This document shows, in pieces, positions 16,361 to 24,029 of a stretch of DNA of 64,000 nt; position 1 is the stretch's first letter, and each line of letters opens with the position of its first letter. The translations under genes and the position numbers were made by a program. The DNA comes from CAYJFD01 sp964369605 (GTDB lineage Bacteria > Bacteroidota > Bacteroidia > Bacteroidales > UBA932). The DNA lies in contig CAYJFD010000001.1 in the NCBI GenBank assembly GCA_964369605.1, positions 62,001 to 126,000 of the forward strand, in the 5' to 3' direction. The notes beneath the pieces were generated by a model. The model did not search any database. It was not told the origin of the DNA and saw only the letters and a list, made by a program, of their open reading frames with translations.

Positions 16361-16390
16361 AAAGAGTTTTGAAATATTTCAAGACTCTTT
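16361..16390 (+). terminator. Terminator of tRNA-Pro
   Basis: Inverted arms of 14 bases (16361-16374 and 16377-16390, one G-T pair) around a TA loop, followed by more T. It begins four bases after the tRNA. Confidence 0.85.
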
Positions 16391-16434
16391 TTTTATTGTA
16401 TGCATTCTGCCTTGCTATTTAAATAACTTTAGAT

Positions 16435-16468
16435 TATTTTTGTGAGATGCTTAGAATATTCTAGGCAT
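16435..16468 (+). promoter_or_regulatory. -7 element and palindromic operator of the amidohydrolase gene
   Basis: TATTTTTG (16435-16442) matches the -7 consensus. Starting four bases later is a near-perfect 22-bp palindrome (16447-16468) with the core TAGAATATTCTA, placed at the expected transcription start. This is a typical position for a repressor operator. The regulator is unknown. Confidence 0.45.
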
Positions 16469-16483
16469 GAATGAAAAGACGAT

Positions 16484-17722
16484 ATGATAATAAAAAATGT
16501 AAATCTAAGGGGAGCTATCTGCAATATAAAGATAGAAAATGACAAGTTTGTTGATATAAATTATAAAGGAGAATTGGATGATTCCGAGATAATTGATGGA
16601 AGTGGAAAGGCCATTCTACCTTCATATTATAATGGACACTCGCACGCTGCTATGTCACTTTTAAGAGGTTATGCTGATGATATGGAACTTATGACATGGC
16701 TTAATGATCATATTTGGCCTATGGAGGCAAAATTTACGAGTGAGCATATTGACGCTGGAGTTCGTTTGGCAGTTCTAGAGATGATAAAATCTGGGACGAC
16801 CTACTTTAATGATATGTATTGGGATATCCCTACGACCGCTAAAATCGTTGAGGAAATGGGGATTAGGGCGACTCTTTCAGTAGCTTTTATAGAAAATGGG
16901 AATCAACAGGAAGTAGAAGATAAATTTACACTACTAGAAAGTCTTCTTAAAGAAAATTATAAGGGAGTGAATCTCGCGATAGCCCCACATGCTATATATA
17001 CTGTCTCTGATAAGTTATACAAAAGGTGCAAAGAATTTGCAAATGCAAATAATATTCTAATGCATACTCACTTAGCCGAAACCGAATTCGAATATAATGA
17101 GGCTCTAAAGAAGTATGGAATGAGCCCAGTAAAATACCTAGATTCTCTAGGTGTCTTAGATCACAACACTATAGCTGCTCACATGGTACATCTTTCGGAC
17201 GAAGATGTGAAAATCGTTGCAGACAAGGGAGTAGCCTGTATTCACAACCCTAGATCTAATATGAAACTATCCTCTGGCCATTTTAATCTGGCTCGCTTGA
17301 AGAAAGCAGGTTGTCGTATCGCCCTAGGAACAGATGGAGCAGCATCTAATAATAACCTGAGTATGATAGAGGAAATGAGGTTTGCTGCCCTTCTTTCAAA
17401 GCACTATTCAGAGCCACAAGACATAACAGCCGAATATATCTACAACCTAGCCTCTGCAAATGGTGCTGAAATATTTGGAATAAATGCAGGGAAAATAGAA
17501 AATGGATATCTTGCTGACGCAATATTAGTCGATATGTCGAACGAGAGACTAGTACCTAGCTATAATCTAATTTCAGATATGGTTTACTCCGCTGACTCAT
17601 CGTGTGTAGATACGGTAATGTGTGGGGGACGCATACTAATGCAAAATAGAAAGGTAGAGGGGGAGAAACAGATAATACAGCAAGCTATAGACGCAAAAAA
17701 AGCACTAATAGCAGGTAAATAA
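16484..17722 (+). CDS. Amidohydrolase of the MtaD/TrzN family (adenosine-derivative deaminase-like)
   Basis: A 412-residue metal-dependent amidohydrolase of the SAH/5'-methylthioadenosine deaminase and chlorohydrolase group. Metal ligands are visible: GHSH (His52, His54), the His in MHTHLAETEFEY, the His in AAHMVHLSDED, and the Asp in ALGTDGAASNNNLSM. This pattern is that of MtaD, which deaminates S-adenosylhomocysteine, methylthioadenosine and similar nucleosides, but paralogues with other substrates share it. It has its own promoter with a palindrome and is followed after 30 bp by a GIN-domain gene. Confidence 0.85.
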   Translation: MIIKNVNLRGAICNIKIENDKFVDINYKGELDDSEIIDGSGKAILPSYYNGHSHAAMSLLRGYADDMELMTWLNDHIWPMEAKFTSEHIDAGVRLAVLEMIKSGTTYFNDMYWDIPTTAKIVEEMGIRATLSVAFIENGNQQEVEDKFTLLESLLKENYKGVNLAIAPHAIYTVSDKLYKRCKEFANANNILMHTHLAETEFEYNEALKKYGMSPVKYLDSLGVLDHNTIAAHMVHLSDEDVKIVADKGVACIHNPRSNMKLSSGHFNLARLKKAGCRIALGTDGAASNNNLSMIEEMRFAALLSKHYSEPQDITAEYIYNLASANGAEIFGINAGKIENGYLADAILVDMSNERLVPSYNLISDMVYSADSSCVDTVMCGGRILMQNRKVEGEKQIIQQAIDAKKALIAGK

Positions 17723-17752
17723 TTAGCAAAGAATAAATTAATAATAAACGAA

Positions 17753-18517
17753 ATGAAAACTATAGTATCAGTATTAATAATGATGATTTTCTCCTATACA
17801 TTAAGTGCAGGTGACTTTACAAGAGAATACGACGTGAAACCATTCTCTGCATTAGAAATATCATCAGCCTTCAATGTAAAATTAGTAAAAGCGGAAACTT
17901 ATAAAGTTCTAGTTGAGATGGAGGAGAATGAATTTGAGCACCTTGAAATCCGAGTAAGAGATAAAACGCTTCATATTTCATCAGACTTTCGTAGTCTCTC
18001 TGGTTTGATGGCGGACATAGTAATCTACGTCCCAGAGGTATTAACAAGTGTTGACCTTTCAGGGGCAGTTAGATTAAATGCTGGAGGATTAGAAATAAAA
18101 TGTAAAGAATTCGAGCTAGAAGTAAGAGGAGCTAGTAGTTTCTATAACGGAAATATAGAGGCGATAGAGGGCTATTTTGAGGTAAGTGATGCTAGTTTAG
18201 TAGATAAGATGGATATCGAAATCGAGAACTTAGAGTTAGATGTTAATGGTACTTCAAGTATAAAAATGAAAACAGTAGGAGCTGAGAATATAATCGTTGA
18301 TGTTTCGGGAGTTTCAGGAGTGGAGTTGTGGGGAGATGCAAAAAATGTAGATTTTGAAGCCAGAGGTGTTTCTACTATAAATGCCGTTAACCTAGATGCG
18401 GACTATGCAAAGATTGTAGCTTCAGGAGTATCTAGTATTTCTGCAACTATCATAAAAGAGACAAGTCTAGTGAAGTCTTCAGGCCTTTCTGTATTAGAAA
18501 TACACAGAGAGTCTTAA
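17753..18517 (+). CDS. GIN domain (DUF2807) secreted protein
   Basis: A 254-residue protein with a Sec signal peptide (about residues 1-19, LSAG cleavage region) and a single GIN/DUF2807 domain made of short beta repeats. Typical family phrases are REYDVKPFSALEISSAFNVKL near the start (about residues 23-44) and repeated Ser/Val/Ser-Gly steps such as VSGVSGVEL, GVSTINA and SGVSSISA, as in a right-handed beta-helix. Members are common in Bacteroidota and are annotated as putative adhesins without proof. It may share the amidohydrolase transcript. It converges on queH. Confidence 0.85.
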   Translation: MKTIVSVLIMMIFSYTLSAGDFTREYDVKPFSALEISSAFNVKLVKAETYKVLVEMEENEFEHLEIRVRDKTLHISSDFRSLSGLMADIVIYVPEVLTSVDLSGAVRLNAGGLEIKCKEFELEVRGASSFYNGNIEAIEGYFEVSDASLVDKMDIEIENLELDVNGTSSIKMKTVGAENIIVDVSGVSGVELWGDAKNVDFEARGVSTINAVNLDADYAKIVASGVSSISATIIKETSLVKSSGLSVLEIHRES

Positions 18518-18523
18518 AACTAA

Positions 18524-19093
18524 TTATTTGTTGGGAATAGAAAATTCACAGCCGCAGTATTTCTGGTTGTAAAAATTTTTAGCAAGGAGGTTTCTACGCT
18601 CGTAGAGGCCTCCTTTTTTCCAGTTCTTGTCCCAAAAGGAAGTCGAGGGATATATGGAGCTAGCTCTATTCCCTGCAGATATAATCTGATTTAGGTCCTT
18701 CCATCGAGATGAAGCAAGGGTACTGGTAAATAGTCGGATTCCAAGACTATCTGCGAGCTGTGCAGTCACCTCAAGTCTGTACTCAAAACATTTAAGGCAT
18801 CTATCGCTCCTCTCAGGGAGAGTCGCAAAGCCTTTGATGTGCTGTATACGCTCTAACCAGTCTTTATGGGCAAGTTCCCAAAAATTTTCTGCATCATCAT
18901 CGAGGTCGTAAATAGGAATTTCAAGATTCTTAGCATAGCCTATAATCTCATTCTTTCTTTTTAGATATTCTTCTTGAGGAAAAATATTTGGATTGAAAAA
19001 GATGATGGAAACGCGATATTCATTCGTTATGAGCCATTCAATAATGGCAGCAGAACAAGGAGCGCAACAGCTATGTAGTAGTATGGGAGTCAT
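18524..19093 (-). CDS. queH: Epoxyqueuosine reductase QueH
   Basis: A 189-residue DUF208 protein: the non-cobalamin epoxyqueuosine reductase that makes queuosine in tRNA (replacing QueG). Its Fe-S/metal cysteines are visible: adjacent Cys9-Cys10 in LLHSCCAPCS, the pair in DRCLKCFEYRLE, and Cys residues in KYCGCEFS at the end. Conserved blocks FFNPNIFPQEEYLKRK and FTSTLASSRWKDL confirm the family. It is transcribed divergently from dnaE. The -7 element abuts the start codon. Confidence 0.92.
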   Translation of the reverse strand: MTPILLHSCCAPCSAAIIEWLITNEYRVSIIFFNPNIFPQEEYLKRKNEIIGYAKNLEIPIYDLDDDAENFWELAHKDWLERIQHIKGFATLPERSDRCLKCFEYRLEVTAQLADSLGIRLFTSTLASSRWKDLNQIISAGNRASSIYPSTSFWDKNWKKGGLYERRNLLAKNFYNQKYCGCEFSIPNK

Positions 19094-19097
19094 AGTG

Positions 19098-19105
19098 CAA
19101 AAATA
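19098..19105 (-). promoter_or_regulatory. -7 element of queH, very close to the start codon
   Basis: On the minus strand TATTTTTG is followed by only four bases before the ATG. If this is the promoter the transcript starts at or within a few bases of the start codon, that is a leaderless mRNA. Confidence 0.4.
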
Positions 19106-19129
19106 AATAGAAATTTTGGATTTCTTAAT

Positions 19130-19137
19130 TAACTTTG
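19130..19137 (+). promoter_or_regulatory. -7 element of dnaE
   Basis: TAACTTTG matches TAnnTTTG, 18 nt before the dnaE ATG. A TTTG at 19115 is too close to be the -33. Confidence 0.5.
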
Positions 19138-19155
19138 TGCCTTATCTCATAAATT

Positions 19156-22100
19156 ATGTCATTTGTCCACTTACACGTACATACAGATTATTCGGTCTTA
19201 GATGGAGCCGCTAAAATAAAGGATTTAATTAAGGCTGCAGAACAGGATAATCAACCTGCTTTAGCTATGACTGACCATGGCAACATGTTCGGTGTCAAGG
19301 AGTTTCTTGATACGGCGGCGAAAATGAAGTCTAAAGTAAAACCTATAGTAGGCTGTGAAGTGTATGTTGCAAGAGGAAGTAGGACAGAGAGGGCAGGAAA
19401 AGAGCAGCAAAGTTCTTTTCATCTTGTCTTATTGGCAAAAAACAAGATAGGTTACCATAATATAGCAAAGATGGTATCTATCGCTTATATTGAAGGATAT
19501 TATTATAAACCAAGGATAGATCATTCGTTATTAGAGAAGTACAGCGAGGGAGTAATCGCCTGCTCTGCCTGCCTTGCAGGAGAGGTAGCTAAGGCTATTA
19601 GGAGTGGAAATATTGCGGAAGCAGAAGAAGTAGCTCTTTGGTATAAGTCCATCTTTGGGGATGACTATTATTTAGAGATACAGAGGCATAAAACGCAGGT
19701 CCCTGGCTTGTCCACAGAACTGTATGATATACAGATGCAAGTTGCCGAAAAGATAATAGAGATAGGTAAGAAGCATAATATAAAGGTTATAGCGACAAAT
19801 GATGTGCATTTTGTAGCAAAAGAGGATGGGCCAATGCACGACCGTCTAATTTGTTTGAATACTGGTTCTCTTTATGATGCCGAGAAGAGGCTACGCTACT
19901 CTCAAGAAGAGTATCTAAAAACTAGCGAAGAGATGGCTGAATTATTTTCAGATATTCCAGAGGCTATTAGTAATACCCTTGAGATCGCAGATAAAGTAGA
20001 AACATATTCCTTGGATTCTGCTCCTATCCTACCTATATTTCCTCTTCCTCCGGTTTTCGAAGACTCCAATGATTATTTGAGATACCAATGTTATGAGGGA
20101 GCTAAAAGAAGATATGGGGATAATCTAAATGATGAGATAAAAGAGAGGATAGATTTCGAGTTAGAGACGATTAAGAAAATGGGCTTCCCTGACTACTTCC
20201 TTATAGTACAGGATTATATAATAGAAGCTCGAAGAATGGGCGTAAGTGTTGGACCAGGTCGTGGTTCTGCTGCTGGTTCAGTAGTAGCATATTGTTTGAC
20301 CATCACAGATATTGACCCAATAAAATATAATCTCCTTTTTGAGCGTTTCCTAAACCCTGATAGGATATCGATGCCCGATATCGATGTGGACTTCGACGAT
20401 GATGGACGCCATCTGGTGATGAAGTATGTAGAGGATAAGTACGGAAAGGAGAAGGTAGCGCACGTTATAACATTTGGGACGATGGCTACAAAGAGTGCTA
20501 TTCGTGATCTTGCACGAGTACACAACCTACCATTGCAAGAATCTGATAGATGGGCGAAATTAGTTCCTAAATCCATACCTTTAACGATAGAGGTGGAGAA
20601 GGAAGACCCAAATGATCCTACAAAAAAGATCAAGGAAAAGAAGAAGAAGGATTTTGCCCCAACAGTTAATCTTTGTATGGAGCATGTTGATGAGTTTAAG
20701 CAGGCTTTAGAAACAGGAAGTCAAGTATTAAAAGACACCTTGCATTATGCTTCTCGTTTGGAGGGATCTGTGAAGAGTACGGGGGTTCATGCTTGTGCTA
20801 TAATCATAGGAAGAGAAGACCTTAAGAATATTATCCCGATAAGTACTGCTAAGGACAAAGAAACAAAAGAAGATATCTACGTTTCTCAATATGAGGGCGG
20901 AATCATTGAGTCAGTTGGTCTATTAAAGATGGACTTTCTAGGACTTAAGACTTTATCTATAATAAGAGAGACTTGTAGTAACATTAAAAAATCTAAAGGA
21001 ATAGATATTATACCTGAAGATATCCCTATAGACGATAAGTTAACCTATGAGTTATTTAGTAAGGGTGATACGGTAGCTATTTTCCAGTTCGAATCTGAAG
21101 GAATGCAGAAATGGCTAAAAGAGCTTAAGCCTACCCGTTTTGAAGACCTTATAGCTATGAATGCTCTTTATCGACCAGGTCCTATGGAGTATATTCCAGA
21201 TTTCGTCGCAAGAAAGCATGGAAAGAAAGAGATAGAGTATGACCTTGCCTGTATGGAAGAATACTTACAGGACACATACGGAATCACAGTATACCAGGAG
21301 CAGGTGATGCTTTTATCTCAGAAGATAGCGAACTTTTCTAAAGGAGATGCAGATGGCTTAAGGAAGGCTATGGGAAAGAAGCTCATAGATGTAATGAATA
21401 AGCTAAAGGTTAAGTTCTTTGAAGGAGGAGAAGCAAATGGCCATCCAAAGGATATCCTAGAAAAAATATGGAATGACTGGACTGCCTTTGCAGAATATGC
21501 CTTTAATAAATCTCACTCTACTTGCTATGCTTGGATAGGCTATCAAACTGCCTACTTAAAGGCTCATTATCCAGCGGAGTTTCTTGCAGCCAACCTTAGT
21601 AAGAATCAAAATAAGATGGAAGAGCTTACTAAATTCATGGACGATTGTAAAAAGGCTAAGATTAAAGTGTTAGGTCCTGATATAAATGAATCCTTCACTG
21701 ACTTTACCGTTAATAAGGATGGTAATATAAGATTTGGTCTAGGGGGTATAAAAGGATTAGGCTCAAATGCTGTTAGCGCGATAATTAGAAATAGAGAGGA
21801 AGCAGGACCTTATGAGAATATATTTGATTTAGTAGAAAGAGTTGAAGTGTCTGTTTTGGGTAAAAAATCACTTGAAATACTGGCTGCTTCAGGGGCTTTT
21901 GACCAGATGCCAGAACTTAATAGATCAATCTTCCTGACTCCTTTACAAGGTGATATTACATTCCCAGAGATACTTAATAATTACGCATCTAGTTTTCAAA
22001 GAACGATGAATACATCAGTGAATAGTCTATTTGGAGGCGTGGAGGCTATAGAAATAGCAAGACCTGAAATCCCAGAAGTCCCCCAGATAGATACCCAGTT

Positions 22101-22827
22101 CCTGCTGTCAAAGGAAAAGGAGATGGTGGGGATGTATCTTTCTGCCCACCCTCTAGATGATTTTTTATTTGAGGTGGAACAGTTCTCTACTGCAAGGGTA
22201 AATGAACTCTCAGATATGACAGATTTAGCTATGAGTGATCCTAATCTTCTCAATAAGCATTTCTATATCGGAGGATTAATTACATCTGTTCAGCATAAGG
22301 TGTCGATGAAATCAAATAAACCTTGGGCTATAATTAGCGTAGAAGATTTCTCGGGAAGTATTAATTTTTCTCTTTTTGGGAAGGACTATGAAGATAACCT
22401 AGGCTATCTCCAAAAAGGACTACAAGTGTTTATTAAAGTGATTATCTCTCCAAAGTACCCTTACTTAAGTGCTGAAGAGAGGAAGCAGTTAGGAAAGGCG
22501 TATTGGGATGAGAGAAAACCTATATCGTGTGAATTAAAACTATCTAGGATGGCCTTATTAGCAAATACGAAGTCAAGCTACATCAAGAGTTTGAAGATTA
22601 ATCTTCCAATACAAAATATCGACTCTAAGTTGGCTAAGGAGTTTGTAAAGGTGCTAAAGAAACATAAGGGGAACACATCTCTGAACTTCAATATGATAGA
22701 TGTGGAAACAATGAAGTCTGTAGAGTACTTTTCAAGAAAATATAAAGTCGAGGTATGCAATGATTTACTCGACTTCCTAGATAAGAAAAAATTACAATGC
22801 ACTATAGAGAAAGACGTTACACTATAA
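19156..22827 (+). CDS. dnaE: DNA polymerase III subunit alpha
   Basis: A 1223-residue C-family replicative polymerase. Domains in order: N-terminal PHP domain (FVHLHVHTDYSVLDGAAK), the polymerase palm with the acidic motif PDIDVDF at residues 407-413, the fingers and beta-binding region (VYQEQVMLLSQ, GDADGLRKAMGKK), a helix-hairpin-helix region (about 830-900) and an OB fold near residue 1030-1110. Several PHP metal ligands (HLHVH, TDHGNMFG) are kept. Length and layout are as in other Bacteroidota DnaE1. Two chromate-transporter genes follow after 1 bp and may be read from the same transcript. Confidence 0.97.
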   Translation: MSFVHLHVHTDYSVLDGAAKIKDLIKAAEQDNQPALAMTDHGNMFGVKEFLDTAAKMKSKVKPIVGCEVYVARGSRTERAGKEQQSSFHLVLLAKNKIGYHNIAKMVSIAYIEGYYYKPRIDHSLLEKYSEGVIACSACLAGEVAKAIRSGNIAEAEEVALWYKSIFGDDYYLEIQRHKTQVPGLSTELYDIQMQVAEKIIEIGKKHNIKVIATNDVHFVAKEDGPMHDRLICLNTGSLYDAEKRLRYSQEEYLKTSEEMAELFSDIPEAISNTLEIADKVETYSLDSAPILPIFPLPPVFEDSNDYLRYQCYEGAKRRYGDNLNDEIKERIDFELETIKKMGFPDYFLIVQDYIIEARRMGVSVGPGRGSAAGSVVAYCLTITDIDPIKYNLLFERFLNPDRISMPDIDVDFDDDGRHLVMKYVEDKYGKEKVAHVITFGTMATKSAIRDLARVHNLPLQESDRWAKLVPKSIPLTIEVEKEDPNDPTKKIKEKKKKDFAPTVNLCMEHVDEFKQALETGSQVLKDTLHYASRLEGSVKSTGVHACAIIIGREDLKNIIPISTAKDKETKEDIYVSQYEGGIIESVGLLKMDFLGLKTLSIIRETCSNIKKSKGIDIIPEDIPIDDKLTYELFSKGDTVAIFQFESEGMQKWLKELKPTRFEDLIAMNALYRPGPMEYIPDFVARKHGKKEIEYDLACMEEYLQDTYGITVYQEQVMLLSQKIANFSKGDADGLRKAMGKKLIDVMNKLKVKFFEGGEANGHPKDILEKIWNDWTAFAEYAFNKSHSTCYAWIGYQTAYLKAHYPAEFLAANLSKNQNKMEELTKFMDDCKKAKIKVLGPDINESFTDFTVNKDGNIRFGLGGIKGLGSNAVSAIIRNREEAGPYENIFDLVERVEVSVLGKKSLEILAASGAFDQMPELNRSIFLTPLQGDITFPEILNNYASSFQRTMNTSVNSLFGGVEAIEIARPEIPEVPQIDTQFLLSKEKEMVGMYLSAHPLDDFLFEVEQFSTARVNELSDMTDLAMSDPNLLNKHFYIGGLITSVQHKVSMKSNKPWAIISVEDFSGSINFSLFGKDYEDNLGYLQKGLQVFIKVIISPKYPYLSAEERKQLGKAYWDERKPISCELKLSRMALLANTKSSYIKSLKINLPIQNIDSKLAKEFVKVLKKHKGNTSLNFNMIDVETMKSVEYFSRKYKVEVCNDLLDFLDKKKLQCTIEKDVTL

Positions 22828-22828
22828 T

Positions 22829-23395
22829 ATGAAAAGAGAGAAGGACATTACTCGTAAACTATTCTTTTCTTTTTTAAAGATAGGAACATTTACTATAGGA
22901 GGAGGTTACGCGATGCTACCTATTATAGAGAAGGAGCTTGTAGAGTCGAAACAGTGGTTGACAAAAAAGGACTTTTACGATATGGTGGTAATAGCACAGA
23001 CAGCTCCTGGCATACTAGCAATGAATATAGCCCTTCTATTAGGACACAGAATGCAGGGAAGAAAAGGTGCGCTACTGAGCTCCCTCGCCACCATTCTTCC
23101 GTCTTTTATAATAGTACTTTGTCTAGCTATGATGGTGGACGTCCTAAAGGACAATACCTATTTTAATGCAGCCCTTAGAGGAGTTTATCCTGTTGTCGTA
23201 GCATTAATCGCAGTATCTGCATATAATATGACTCGTAGTGCTTGCACTACCATTACTGCTATCCTTGTAACACTCTTTACAGTTATATTAATAAGATTTA
23301 TAGGGATATCTCCAGCCCTTTTGGTAATTATAGCCATAGTGTTTGGAGTCGTAAGAAGAATTATAGATAAATATAGAAAGAGAGAGGAAAAATGA
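22829..23395 (+). CDS. Chromate transporter family protein, first half-size subunit
   Basis: A 188-residue CHR-family membrane protein of the short-chain type, in which two single-domain proteins act together instead of one fused ChrA. The CHR motif FLKIGTFTIGGGYAMLPIIE opens the protein (residues 14-33) and the APGILAMNIA block follows; five or so hydrophobic segments are present. Substrate in Bacteroidota is not known; chromate/sulfate transport is family-based. It starts right after dnaE and overlaps its partner by 4 bp. Confidence 0.88.
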   Translation: MKREKDITRKLFFSFLKIGTFTIGGGYAMLPIIEKELVESKQWLTKKDFYDMVVIAQTAPGILAMNIALLLGHRMQGRKGALLSSLATILPSFIIVLCLAMMVDVLKDNTYFNAALRGVYPVVVALIAVSAYNMTRSACTTITAILVTLFTVILIRFIGISPALLVIIAIVFGVVRRIIDKYRKREEK

Positions 23396-23931
23396 TATAC
23401 TTTAAGCTATTTTTAGTCTTCTTTAAGATAGGAGTTTTCGGATTTGGAGGAGGAGCAGCGATGCTATCTATGATACAGTACGAGGTAGTAGAGCAAAATG
23501 CATGGTTGACAGAGGATGAATTCATTCGGATGACAGCGATATCGCAGATGACTCCAGGTCCAATAGGAATTAACTGTGCTACTTATACAGGTTATCTTGC
23601 AACAGATACTATACTAGGAGCATTTATCGCCACATTTGCGCTTGTTTCACCAGCCTTTATCGTCATAGCACTGATGATAAAGCTATATAGAAAGTACAAG
23701 GAAAATCTATATGTAGTGAGCGTTATGAATACACTAAGGCCTACAGTTGCAGGCTTAATGATAGCGGCGTGTTTACTCTTGATAAACGAAAGTAGTTTTG
23801 GAGAAAAATGTGCAGATTTCAAGTCCTGGATACTGTTTGCTCTAACGATAGTTGCAGTAAAGTGGCTTAAGGTTTCCCCTATCATAATAATTATCCTAGC
23901 TGCGGTAATAGGAATTATTCTATATTCCTAA
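23392..23931 (+). CDS. Chromate transporter family protein, second half-size subunit
   Basis: A 179-residue partner of the preceding gene with the same CHR motif (FFKIGVFGFGGGAAMLSMIQ, residues 10-29) and TPGPIGINCATYTGY in place of the first copy's APGILAMNIA. Opposite membrane orientation of the two halves is expected in this family. The 4-bp overlap (ATGA) shows translational coupling. Confidence 0.88.
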   Translation: MIYFKLFLVFFKIGVFGFGGGAAMLSMIQYEVVEQNAWLTEDEFIRMTAISQMTPGPIGINCATYTGYLATDTILGAFIATFALVSPAFIVIALMIKLYRKYKENLYVVSVMNTLRPTVAGLMIAACLLLINESSFGEKCADFKSWILFALTIVAVKWLKVSPIIIIILAAVIGIILYS

Positions 23932-24001
23932 CAAATTAGTTTAATATCAGTAATAATAGGTAATAAAAGACGCATAAAGGTCGTGTGTATTTACTTTTTT
24001 A

Positions 24002-24009
24002 TACCTTTG
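24002..24009 (+). promoter_or_regulatory. -7 element of the TonB-dependent receptor gene
   Basis: TACCTTTG matches TAnnTTTG, 20 nt before the chosen start codon. No clear -33 TTTG. Confidence 0.5.
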
Positions 24010-24029
24010 TACGTTTTAGAAAAAAGAAA

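Noticed and set aside
16185..16382. Minus-strand frame over tRNA-Pro
   Set aside because: It is the reverse complement of a clear tRNA and its terminator.
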